64,000 bases of DNA from Pseudomonas hamedanensis (lineage in GTDB: Bacteria > Pseudomonadota > Gammaproteobacteria > Pseudomonadales > Pseudomonadaceae): the NCBI RefSeq assembly GCF_014268595.2, contig NZ_CP077091.1, positions 146,501-210,500 of the forward strand. Direction: 5' to 3'. The position numbers and the translations under genes were made by a program. Under the pieces are notes generated by a model, which was not told where the DNA came from, did not search any database, and worked only from the letters and a program-made list of their open reading frames with translations. Position 1 is the stretch's first letter; every line of letters starts with the position of its first letter. Shown piece by piece: positions 8,536 to 16,717 of the stretch.

Positions 8536-11500
8536 ATCACCCCGCCAACCTTGATGCGTTAGCCGCCTCGAAAGCGCCTATTGGTGCGCCCGCCGCCTGC
8601 CCCTTGCGCAACACCCACGTGCAGCTGCTGCCCCTCGCTTACGGCTTGGTGGAAAAACCCTTCGACCCCAACGCCGAACTCACGTTGCCTTACACCCTGA
8701 CCGCTCGCCCCTTGGGCATCCGCCGCCTGCGCGACGGCTGGCTGTACATCATCGACAGTCTCAGCGGCGAGCTCTACGAATACCGCGTGCTCGACGGCGT
8801 CATCAGCGCGTTGCTGCATCGCGGCAAAACGGTCAGCGAGGATCAACGCAGCGCCATTGAAGATCGCCCGGCGTTGATCTTCTCGCGCAAAAGCACCCTG
8901 TACGTGACCTTCGCCGACGTGCAGTTAAGCGCGGCGAAATGCCAACAGGTAATGGATAGCACAGAGGAGCGCGTGCACTTCATGCAAGCGGTCGATCTCG
9001 GCCCGGTGCATTGCCAGGTCGGCGGCGAGCATCTGCTCACCGTGGCTCAGGCCAAACAGTGGTTGGCGGAAGTGGCTTGCACAGCGAAACCGGTGGTCGA
9101 GGCGGACGCAACGCGGATGCCGGCGGTGCAGGTCAGCGATGCGCCGGAGCACGAGCGTGAACCCTATCTGTGGGAAAACCCGCGACGTTTTCGCGAGGCG
9201 CATATCGGCGAATTTCTCGGCCGGGTGCGCGGCCCTTATCAGGACGACACGCTCTTTCTGCTGGTCAACGATGACCTCGGAGTGATGCGCGATCTGGCCG
9301 ATTATCAGGATCTTGTGGTCGGCTGGATCGAGCAGTGGAGCAACACCGACAACAACGAGCGCGACTATTTGCTGGCCAGTTACATCGAGTCGCTGAGCCA
9401 GATCGATTCTCAGGATTTCGACACGTTGGCCAAGGCCAGCGACGATCCGCGCGCCCAGGCATTGTTCGCTGAGCTTGAGCAATTGCCCGAGCCGGATCGC
9501 GAAAACACCCGGCAGGCGCTGCTTGAGTATTTGAACCAGGGCGGCGAAGTAACCCCCACCGACACCCGCGCCACGCCCGAGCTGGACCAGCAACGACAAG
9601 AGGCGCTTGATCGGTCGCTGGCGCTGAACCGTTTCGACGGCGTCGCGCCGGATTTCGCCGCCCATGGTCGGGCCACTGCCGAGGCGGACCGACGCTTCTA
9701 CACCCGCGAATATTTTAATGACGTCGCCCCGCAGGCGTTTGTCGAGCGGCATCTGACCACCCTGATCGACCTAGGCAAAGATCAGAACCGGCGCATGAAC
9801 GACGTGCTCGACGGCCCGCTGCTCAGCGGCAAGCGCGGCATCAATGACCTGATCGACCGCCCGGCCATGGACGAGGTGCTGAACAATCACCGTGACGATC
9901 TCGGCCGCTGGAACCGCCTGCTTGAACGCATCACCACCGACCGAGCCCAACTATTGTGCGCTGGGCGTTTCCATCGCTCGGCGTGGTATTTCGATGCACA
10001 ACTGCCGGCGCAAATCGATCAGGCCTTCGCCAGCGAATACGCCTGCCTCAAGGACATTGGGCGCAGCGACACGGCCAACGAGCAGATGCTCGGGTATCTG
10101 GAGCAACACCCGCAACTGACTCGCCCGTTGTTCTACACCTTGCCGCTACACCTGCAGACCGAACAGGCCGGGCAATACTCAACACTGTCCAACGCCGGCA
10201 TAGCGATGTTCAACAACCTGCCGGACTGGCTGAGCAAACTGCAAAAAATCGAACAACCGCAACTGCCGGCGCTCGACGACTTGCCCGCGCACAGCCGCGT
10301 TCTTGCCGAAGCGGTGCAGGACACCTACAGCCCGGCGCTGAACCTCGGCCTGAGCCGGGCGCTGGAAGGCTTTGATCTCGCGGGCGAGAAAATTCCCGAC
10401 CTCGACGAACTGTTCCAGCGCCTGCCCAAGGCCTTGCGCCTGCGCGTCTTCGACGCGGCGCGAACCAGCGGCGTGACCTTCACCGTGTCCACCCCGGCGG
10501 AGCAATCGGCGCTGCAAGCCAGCATCAAGGAAGTGCTGCGCGAACGCGAATACCTCAAAACCCTCAACCGCGAACGCAACCAGCTCACCCACAACAAAAA
10601 CCGCCCGGGCCACAAAACCGCGCGGGCGGTGGAGTTGCAGGAAGAAATCGTCCGCGTGCGTACGCAACTAGCCTTGTTCGAAGGAAGGCTGGCGGCGGCG
10701 TTGAGCCCGATCGACGAACTGCCGGATCGCTCGGCGCGACTGTATGGCGCCACCCCGGCGAAAGCGGGCGTGACGGTGGTGTTTCCGCCGGCGCAGCAAG
10801 GGGAATTGCGTGGGTTGCTGGAAAATATTCGCGCGGGGGTGGCGGGGGTTTCGAAGGCGAGTCTGGTGCGGACCGAGGGGATGGGGTTGTTGGTGGTGTT
10901 GGTGCAGGTGGTGAATTTGGTGGGGGCTTATCGAGAGGTGATGAAGCAGACGAGGGACAGGAAGAAACGGGCGGATTTTTTTGCGGCTCTTGCCGCTACA
11001 GGCGCAGCGGGTTTTACCGCTGCGCAGGGGCTTGCTGATACAGCGTTAAGGGCTCGAAGATCCAGCCTTATTGCCAGTTTGCAGCTGGAAGCGCTGCGAC
11101 AGGTTCGTGTGCAAATGGGTAAGTTGCATGTGGGGTTGGGGGCGTTTACATATGTTCTGGGTTTCAGTACTTCAGTTACTAGCTTGGGCAAACAAAATCG
11201 AAGGCGGCAGGATGCGATTCGTAGTGGCACGCAATCTGAGCAGACAGCGGCTACGATGGCGGCGTTGGGCGCCGCCGGAATGGTTGCGATAAACGGTTAT
11301 GGCGCGGGTAGTACTGCTTACGCTTCCTTTAAAGTGTTCACTGCGCCGAATGGCTCGGCACGAACGGCAGCTTGGGCTGCCGCTGGTACACGTCTTTCTT
11401 TAGTGTTCTTTCGCTTCAATTTAGCCGGAGCGTTGTTCACCGTACTGGAGTTCGTCGGAACGTGGCTGTTCAATCGTTACAACCTCTCTGCACACGATAA

Positions 11501-12122
11501 GTGGTTGAAAATCACGCCTTGGAGCCGTGATGACGAGATGCGCGGAGACCACTCTCTGGATGACTACCAAAATTATCTGGCATTTTTGATACACGCTCCC
11601 TACGCCCAATCAGGACCTGATCCCAGTGACACCTGGCTGAAGACTTTATTATTTGGCGCCAAACCCAGTGATATTCATTTGGTTCTGCCGAGGCTGGCGC
11701 AAAATGATCTTCTCCCACCGTTAAACGGTAAACCGAGTCAACGCTTGGGAATCGGTGCCCATCGACTTGTTGCACCGCTGCATGGTCGCGGTGTGCCGCA
11801 AGTGCGCAAGGAAGTCATCAGTGAGGAGATATTGAGCAGTCTGCGAATCGTGAAGTCATCGTCAGATGGTTTGGTGCTTTGTCTTCACTACCCCATCCGT
11901 CCTGATTCTGACTACACGCCTGCAAAGGAAACGCTCGAACTTGCCATATGTATCCAGACCGTCAATGGCAAAGGCGGGGCGGAGTCAAGAACGCGCGTGA
12001 TTCATATTGACCCTCGGGGTAGCGGTCATTTTGCTGTAGTAACTCCCGGCTCGGTTAAAGAAATCCCTCCGGTTTTGCTGGTAGAAACTCAATACCTCGA
12101 ATGGGCTGGCCATGCTGAATAA
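8532..12122 (+). CDS. VasX-like T6SS effector, probable pore-forming toxin (BTH_I2691 type)
   Basis: 1196 residues. The N-terminus contains the VasX N-terminal region (AACPLRNTHVQLLPLAYGLV, then RPLGIRRLRDGWLYIID), which in the family links the toxin to its loading partner. A long helical centre (about 300-780), partly coiled-coil (residues about 655-720), is followed by hydrophobic segments near 783-802, 815-838, 865-882, 906-926 and 954-980. This is the colicin-like layout expected of an inner-membrane pore former. The last 200 residues are soluble. Codons 5' of about 10930 are GC-rich, while the rest is visibly poorer in GC. Preceded by its adaptor and followed by a membrane protein that could be the immunity factor. 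Pore formation is inferred from layout. Confidence 0.88.
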   Translation: MNHPANLDALAASKAPIGAPAACPLRNTHVQLLPLAYGLVEKPFDPNAELTLPYTLTARPLGIRRLRDGWLYIIDSLSGELYEYRVLDGVISALLHRGKTVSEDQRSAIEDRPALIFSRKSTLYVTFADVQLSAAKCQQVMDSTEERVHFMQAVDLGPVHCQVGGEHLLTVAQAKQWLAEVACTAKPVVEADATRMPAVQVSDAPEHEREPYLWENPRRFREAHIGEFLGRVRGPYQDDTLFLLVNDDLGVMRDLADYQDLVVGWIEQWSNTDNNERDYLLASYIESLSQIDSQDFDTLAKASDDPRAQALFAELEQLPEPDRENTRQALLEYLNQGGEVTPTDTRATPELDQQRQEALDRSLALNRFDGVAPDFAAHGRATAEADRRFYTREYFNDVAPQAFVERHLTTLIDLGKDQNRRMNDVLDGPLLSGKRGINDLIDRPAMDEVLNNHRDDLGRWNRLLERITTDRAQLLCAGRFHRSAWYFDAQLPAQIDQAFASEYACLKDIGRSDTANEQMLGYLEQHPQLTRPLFYTLPLHLQTEQAGQYSTLSNAGIAMFNNLPDWLSKLQKIEQPQLPALDDLPAHSRVLAEAVQDTYSPALNLGLSRALEGFDLAGEKIPDLDELFQRLPKALRLRVFDAARTSGVTFTVSTPAEQSALQASIKEVLREREYLKTLNRERNQLTHNKNRPGHKTARAVELQEEIVRVRTQLALFEGRLAAALSPIDELPDRSARLYGATPAKAGVTVVFPPAQQGELRGLLENIRAGVAGVSKASLVRTEGMGLLVVLVQVVNLVGAYREVMKQTRDRKKRADFFAALAATGAAGFTAAQGLADTALRARRSSLIASLQLEALRQVRVQMGKLHVGLGAFTYVLGFSTSVTSLGKQNRRRQDAIRSGTQSEQTAATMAALGAAGMVAINGYGAGSTAYASFKVFTAPNGSARTAAWAAAGTRLSLVFFRFNLAGALFTVLEFVGTWLFNRYNLSAHDKWLKITPWSRDDEMRGDHSLDDYQNYLAFLIHAPYAQSGPDPSDTWLKTLLFGAKPSDIHLVLPRLAQNDLLPPLNGKPSQRLGIGAHRLVAPLHGRGVPQVRKEVISEEILSSLRIVKSSSDGLVLCLHYPIRPDSDYTPAKETLELAICIQTVNGKGGAESRTRVIHIDPRGSGHFAVVTPGSVKEIPPVLLVETQYLEWAGHAE

Positions 12123-13221
12123 TCACAATGAGCCTATTGTTGATGCGCAATGTGAGTTGATTAGAAGAACGGGCGATGTAGAGCCGTTCCCAAGCGGAAA
12201 AATTACCTATGTCGCACCGTTGCCATTACCTACAGCAATGCCGCCTTATGGGCCTCACATTGGGGAGTTAAACGAAGCATACATGGACTTTGGGCTTGGA
12301 CTGCCAGAGGTATTTTCGTGGCAGGTAATTCTCGGCGCGCCAACCGCAGGCGCCTTTATGATCATTGTTTTATTTCCTTTATTTACCGGCTTGCTAGGTA
12401 TTATTTTTGGCTATGGAAACGGGGCCATTTGGGAATCAATGATTGGTGTATTCGAAGAGGCTTACAAGAACCAATTAATCTGCGGCCCCTCGATCCTTCT
12501 TATTGGCCTAGGCGTCTGGCACCACGTCCACAAAAAACGTCTATCCCTCATTCCAACCCGCTTCAACCGCCAACGCCGCGAAGTCTGCTTCATGCCCGAA
12601 GGCGCCACCGAGCCGGTCTTTGTCCCGTGGGAGTCGCTCAGCGCGTGGATCATCGAAGCCAAGGGCGCCACCCAGTTCGGCATCCATCGCCAATACGGCA
12701 TGGGCATCGGGTTCTACCAAGGTGAAACCCTCATAAGCCAGGAATTCCAATGCGCCGGCCTGGAGCTCGCGATCAGCCATTGGGAAGCGATTCGCGGTTA
12801 CATGGAGTACGAAGTCAACGACCTCAAATCAATTCAGGACTTGCAGGATCTGCAAGGCCCGGACGACCCACCCCACGAAGGGCTGCACACTTTCCGTAAC
12901 GCCCGCGCGCGGATGCATCAGCAGATCCGTGAAGGCCGCCGCTCGCGATTGTCGGGGTTCTTCTGGTACCTGTATCACGTCATGACCTTATGGACGATCC
13001 CCAATCGCCTGGTCGAATGGGAGGTGCGCCGTCTGGAAAGAATCGGCAAGCAGGCGCTGCCCGAAATCATGCGCGAATGGTCCGAGCCATTGCCGAAAGA
13101 GCAATGGGCCAACCCCAGCGAAGAGCTGTTGCGACTGAGTGAACAAGTGCGGCAGATGCACAAGCGCCAGCCGCATCGGCCGATTACGCAGATTTTTGCT
13201 GAAGTTTGCAGGCGTGGCTGA
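12112..13221 (+). CDS. DUF6708 membrane protein, probable immunity partner of the T6SS effector
   Basis: 369 residues overlapping the effector gene by 11 bp. A 65-residue soluble start is followed by two hydrophobic spans (about 69-100 and 121-139), then a soluble domain with RREVCFMPEGATEPVFVPWE and GFYQGETLISQEF, and a second membrane-associated stretch near 285-300 (FFWYLYHVMTLWTIPNRL). This is the DUF6708 layout, which I recall as frequent directly after VasX/BTH_I2691-type effectors. A membrane location fits protection from an inner-membrane pore. The first 370 bp are AT-richer than the rest of the gene. An immunity role is inferred from position and topology. Confidence 0.78.
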   Translation: MLNNHNEPIVDAQCELIRRTGDVEPFPSGKITYVAPLPLPTAMPPYGPHIGELNEAYMDFGLGLPEVFSWQVILGAPTAGAFMIIVLFPLFTGLLGIIFGYGNGAIWESMIGVFEEAYKNQLICGPSILLIGLGVWHHVHKKRLSLIPTRFNRQRREVCFMPEGATEPVFVPWESLSAWIIEAKGATQFGIHRQYGMGIGFYQGETLISQEFQCAGLELAISHWEAIRGYMEYEVNDLKSIQDLQDLQGPDDPPHEGLHTFRNARARMHQQIREGRRSRLSGFFWYLYHVMTLWTIPNRLVEWEVRRLERIGKQALPEIMREWSEPLPKEQWANPSEELLRLSEQVRQMHKRQPHRPITQIFAEVCRRG

Positions 13222-13249
13222 AGGCGTGGTGCAGGCAGGTTCAATTGCT

Positions 13250-13316
13250 TTCGCGAGCAGGCTCACTCCCACAGGGAATTGCGTTCAAATGTGGGAGCGA
13301 GCCTGCTCGCGAAGGG
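13250..13316. repeat. Close-spaced inverted REP pair
   Basis: TCGCGAGCAGGCTCACTCCC is followed after a 17-bp loop region by GTGGGAGCGAGCCTGCTCGC, so the two REPs point away from each other compared with the usual REPIN order. Similar tail-to-tail pairs occur at 15546, 21850, 58420 and 63328. This pair lies between the T6SS cassette and selD. Confidence 0.9.
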
Positions 13317-13392
13317 GCCGCTCAGTCAGCATAAAAATCTGCTGTCTCGCGCTCTGCTAGAATCCGCCCCATTCATAGCCAGAGACTCCCCC

Positions 13393-14427
13393 ATGAGCGA
13401 GCCGATTCGTCTGACCCAATACAGCCATGGCGCCGGTTGTGGCTGCAAGATTTCCCCGCAGGTGCTGGAAGTGATCCTCGCCGGTAGCGGCGCACAAAAC
13501 CTCGATCCAAAGCTCTGGGTCGGCAATGCGTCGCGCGATGACGCGGCGGTGTATGAGATCGATGCCGAGCGTGGCGTGGTGTCGACCACCGATTTTTTCA
13601 TGCCGATTGTCGATGACCCGTTCGACTTCGGCCGCATCGCCGCGACCAATGCGATCAGCGACATCTACGCGATGGGTGGCGATCCGTTGATGGCGATTGC
13701 GATCCTCGGCTGGCCGGTGAATGTGCTGGCGCCGGAAGTGGCGCGCGAAGTGATTCGGGGTGGCCGTGCGGTGTGCGACGCGGCGGGGATTACCTTGGCC
13801 GGCGGGCATTCGATCGATGCGCCGGAGCCGATCTTCGGTCTTGCGGTTACCGGTCTGGTAGAAAAGCGCCACATGAAACGCAACGACACGGCGACCGCCG
13901 GTTGCCAGTTGTACCTGACCAAGCCGCTGGGCATCGGCATCCTCACCACCGCCGAGAAAAAGGGCAAATTGCGCGCCGCCGATGTCGGCGTGGCCCGTGA
14001 CTGGATGTGCACCCTGAACAAGCCCGGCAGCCGTTTCGGCAAGCTTGCCGGCGTCACCGCGATGACTGACGTCACCGGTTTTGGACTGCTCGGGCATCTG
14101 GTGGAAATGGCTGATGGCAGTCAATTGACCGCGCGCATCGCCTACGACCGCGTGCCGCGTCTGGACAGCGTCGAGTACTACCTCGATCAGGGCTGTGTGC
14201 CGGGCGGTACGTTGCGCAATTTTGATAGCTATTCGAGCAAGGTCGGTCGTGTGCAGGAGCTGCACAAGCGAGTGCTGTGCGATCCGCAAACCAGCGGCGG
14301 TCTGCTGATTGCGGTCACCCCTGAAGGCAACGGCGAGTTCCTTTGCGTGGCTGCCGAACTGGGCCTGGACCTGGCGCCGATCGGCGAGCTGGTTGAGCGA
14401 CAGACGAACGCGGTCGAGGTGATTTGA
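13393..14427 (+). CDS. selD: Selenide, water dikinase (selenophosphate synthetase)
   Basis: 344 residues, close to the 347 of E. coli SelD. It makes selenophosphate from selenide and ATP, the selenium donor for selenocysteine tRNA and for 2-selenouridine in tRNA. The catalytic motif HGAGCGCK is intact, with the essential cysteine at 16 and lysine at 19, and the AIRS-type ATP-binding sequences follow ([28 protein letters not shown]). In this protein the nucleophile is cysteine, not selenocysteine. ATG at 13393 was chosen over an upstream in-frame start that would read through the REP pair. Its TGA shares a base with the mnmH start. Confidence 0.97.
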   Translation: MSEPIRLTQYSHGAGCGCKISPQVLEVILAGSGAQNLDPKLWVGNASRDDAAVYEIDAERGVVSTTDFFMPIVDDPFDFGRIAATNAISDIYAMGGDPLMAIAILGWPVNVLAPEVAREVIRGGRAVCDAAGITLAGGHSIDAPEPIFGLAVTGLVEKRHMKRNDTATAGCQLYLTKPLGIGILTTAEKKGKLRAADVGVARDWMCTLNKPGSRFGKLAGVTAMTDVTGFGLLGHLVEMADGSQLTARIAYDRVPRLDSVEYYLDQGCVPGGTLRNFDSYSSKVGRVQELHKRVLCDPQTSGGLLIAVTPEGNGEFLCVAAELGLDLAPIGELVERQTNAVEVI

Positions 14428-15530
14428 TGCTCCGTGCCAGCACCGACTACCGCGACATTTTTCTCAACGACAGACCGATGATGGACGCCCGTGCCCCGGT
14501 CGAGTTTCACAAAGGCGCGTTTCCCGACGTGGTCAATCTACCGCTGATGAACGATCTGGAACGGCAGAAGATCGGCACCTGCTACAAGCAGCAAGGGCAG
14601 CAAGCCGCCATCGAACTCGGTCATCAACTGGTGTCCGGCGCGGTCAAGGCCGAGCGCATTCAGGCCTGGGCCGAGTTCGCCCGGGCCCATCCCGACGGTT
14701 TTTTATATTGTTTTCGCGGTGGCTTGCGCTCGCAGATCACCCAGCAGTGGCTGCGTGACGAGGCCGGCATCGACTATCCGCGCGTTGATGGCGGTTACAA
14801 GGCGATGCGCAATTTCCTCATCGATACCCTCGATCAGGCTATCGCTCAGTGTGATTTTGTTTTGCTGGGCGGCATGACCGGCACCGGCAAGACCGAGGTG
14901 CTGGTGCAGTTGCGCAATGGCCTGGACCTGGAAGGTCACGCCAACCATCGCGGCTCCAGCTTCGGCAAACGCGCCACCGGGCAGCCGTCGAACATTGATT
15001 TCGAGAATCGCCTGGCCGTCGACATCCTGAAGAAACGTGACGCCGGTATCGAGCAGTTTGTGCTGGAGGATGAGAGCCGGGTGGTTGGCAGTTGCGCCTT
15101 GCCGCTGCCGCTATACCAAGGCATGCAAGCGTACCCGATGGTCTGGCTGGAAGACCGTTTCGAGGATCGTGTCGAGCGGATCCTGCGCGATTACGTGGTT
15201 GACCTTTCGGCGGAGTTTGCCCAGGTCCATGGCGACAACGGCTTTGCGTTGTTCGCCGAGCGTTTGCTGGAAAGTCTCAACAACGTGCAGAAGCGTCTCG
15301 GTGGCGAGCGCCATTCGCGGATGCTGCTGTTGATGGAGCAGGCGCTGGCGGAGCAGGGGCGTAGCGGCGCGGTGGATCTGCATCGCGGCTGGATCGAGGG
15401 TTTGCTGCGCGAGTATTACGACCCGATGTATGTGTTCCAGCGGGAGAAGAAGGGCGGTCGGATCGAGTTCGCCGGGGAGCGTGGGGCGGTGATCGAGTAT
15501 TTGCGGGGGCGGGTGAGTCAGAAGGCTTAG
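14427..15530 (+). CDS. mnmH: tRNA 2-selenouridine synthase
   Basis: 367 residues, equal in length to E. coli MnmH (SelU, YbbB). It replaces the sulfur of 2-thiouridine at wobble position 34 with selenium, using selenophosphate from the preceding selD and a geranylated intermediate. The N-terminal rhodanese domain has its active cysteine at 95 in [11 protein letters not shown], and a Walker A motif GMTGTGKT lies at 149-156. The start overlaps the selD stop (TGATG), so both proteins are made from one transcript. No selA/selB or selenoprotein gene is visible here. Confidence 0.97.
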   Translation: MLRASTDYRDIFLNDRPMMDARAPVEFHKGAFPDVVNLPLMNDLERQKIGTCYKQQGQQAAIELGHQLVSGAVKAERIQAWAEFARAHPDGFLYCFRGGLRSQITQQWLRDEAGIDYPRVDGGYKAMRNFLIDTLDQAIAQCDFVLLGGMTGTGKTEVLVQLRNGLDLEGHANHRGSSFGKRATGQPSNIDFENRLAVDILKKRDAGIEQFVLEDESRVVGSCALPLPLYQGMQAYPMVWLEDRFEDRVERILRDYVVDLSAEFAQVHGDNGFALFAERLLESLNNVQKRLGGERHSRMLLLMEQALAEQGRSGAVDLHRGWIEGLLREYYDPMYVFQREKKGGRIEFAGERGAVIEYLRGRVSQKA

Positions 15531-15545
15531 CGGTGGATTTGTCGG

Positions 15546-15619
15546 CCTCATCGCGAGCGGGCTCACTCCTACAGGTGGAACGCATTTCAAATGTAGGAGT
15601 GAGCCTGCTCGCGATGAGG
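15546..15619. repeat. Close-spaced inverted REP pair
   Basis: CCTCATCGCGAGCGGGCTCA and its mirror GTGAGCCTGCTCGCGATGAGG flank a short loop with CATTTCAAATG. It sits 15 bp after the mnmH stop and in front of the convergent phosphatase gene, where it may act as a transcript-end hairpin for both. Confidence 0.9.
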
Positions 15620-15640
15620 CCTGATCAAGCAACACAAAAC

Positions 15641-16315
15641 TCAGGTCGGACACGTGTCCTTGCCATTATCCAGCCCCTGTTTGTAACTGTGACTCTGCAA
15701 GCTGGCCTTGCCGTTGTGCCACTTCAGCGTCAGCACGTACAGCGAGTCGAAGTCGCTGCCCGCCCAGTCTTCGGTGATGCTCTGTTTTTTGCCGACCGCG
15801 TTGCCCGCCACCTTGTTGATCAGCTCCGGCAGATAGCCATGGGACCATGCGGTGTAGATCGTCGAGTTGTGGTATTTCTCATCCAGCAGTTCGCGGGCCA
15901 GATCGCTGGTGTCGTTGGCGGAAAACTCGATGTTCACCGGCAGGCCGAGCTTGATCGCGGCCGGGCTGATGGTCATCAGCGGGCGGATGTAGCTGTAGGA
16001 ATTGTCCAGCTCACCTTCCTCGACATTGCGCGTCGGGTTGGCGGCGAACACGTAATCGGCCTTGCCGAATTTTTCCGGCAGCAGCGTCGACAAGTCGATC
16101 GCACGGTTCAGGCCCTGACAGTTGAGCTGGCCGAGGCCGCCTTCGGGTTTTTCCGCATGGCGCAGGAACACCAGCGTCTGCGTGCCGTCCGCCGGTTGCG
16201 CGCGGCTTTCGCTTGATTCGAGTGACAAAAACAGCGCACTGACTGCCAGCAGGGAGGGCAGGGCCACGTACGCGCGATGTTTGAAGCGCTTGGCGAAACT
16301 CATCAGGTTCGTCAT
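15641..16315 (-). CDS. Exported histidine phosphatase-family protein
   Basis: 224 residues. A basic N-terminus and hydrophobic segment (about 15-35) ending SRAQPADG look like a signal peptide. The histidine phosphatase signature is LRHAEKPE at 51-58, a variant of the RHG motif in which the usual glycine is alanine and the next residue is acidic. A second catalytic histidine is plausible in the segment YTAWSHGYLPEL. Substrate unknown; phosphomonoesters in the periplasm are a reasonable guess. Alternative start at 16303. It is convergent with mnmH. Confidence 0.85.
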   Translation of the reverse strand: MTNLMSFAKRFKHRAYVALPSLLAVSALFLSLESSESRAQPADGTQTLVFLRHAEKPEGGLGQLNCQGLNRAIDLSTLLPEKFGKADYVFAANPTRNVEEGELDNSYSYIRPLMTISPAAIKLGLPVNIEFSANDTSDLARELLDEKYHNSTIYTAWSHGYLPELINKVAGNAVGKKQSITEDWAGSDFDSLYVLTLKWHNGKASLQSHSYKQGLDNGKDTCPT

Positions 16316-16596
16316 CTATAAGAAGGTTCTTCAGCAAAATCGGTTAAGGCTGACAAACCCTGGCACCGCGGGCTCCCAGCACCGGGTGTTTCCCTGTCGT
16401 GAACAGCTTCCTCTGCGAGAACGGCATAGCTCAGAGTCCCTGAAGGCTATTTGGTTCGATCGTGCCAGTGCGCAGCACTCTAACGGCAACCTTCAAGGTT
16501 CTGGACGCAGTTTAGCGACAGGATGTTACGGTTCGAAGCGAGCGGGCTGCGAGGGTTCGAGCTTGATCGGCGACAACGCACAAAACGGCGACGTGG
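16316..16596. other. Intergenic region without recognised gene
   Basis: Between the phosphatase start and the paired palindromes there is no open frame with coding character. It must contain the phosphatase promoter on the minus strand. No RNA gene or repeat of the REP type was recognised. Confidence 0.5.
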
Positions 16597-16672
16597 GTGC
16601 GATAACTATGTATCGCACATGGAATGGCGCAATCGGTTGCAATGGCGTCGGTGCGATACATAGTTATCGCAA
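16597..16672. promoter_or_regulatory. Pair of near-identical 22-bp palindromes, probable dual operator
   Basis: GTGCGATAACTATGTATCGCAC at 16597-16618 reappears inverted at 16651-16672 with only the last base changed. Each copy is itself a palindrome with 8-bp arms (GTGCGATA, TATCGCAC) around a 6-bp centre. Centres are 54 bp apart, about five helical turns, and the second copy ends 45 bp upstream of the start codon at 16718. This arrangement is that of two dimer sites for one regulator at a promoter. It does not match any operator I can name. As RNA the two copies could also pair into a 21-bp stem. Confidence 0.65.
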
Positions 16673-16717
16673 GGTCTGTCCGGCGTTGGCCGGGCCATTC
16701 AAACAGAAAGGATTTTT

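Noticed and set aside
13279..13392. N-terminal extension of SelD
   Set aside because: It would be translated from the REP pair; SelD from 13393 has the normal N-terminus.
16316..16596. Possible small RNA gene
   Set aside because: No promoter-terminator pair or conserved structure was visible; transcript data would be needed.
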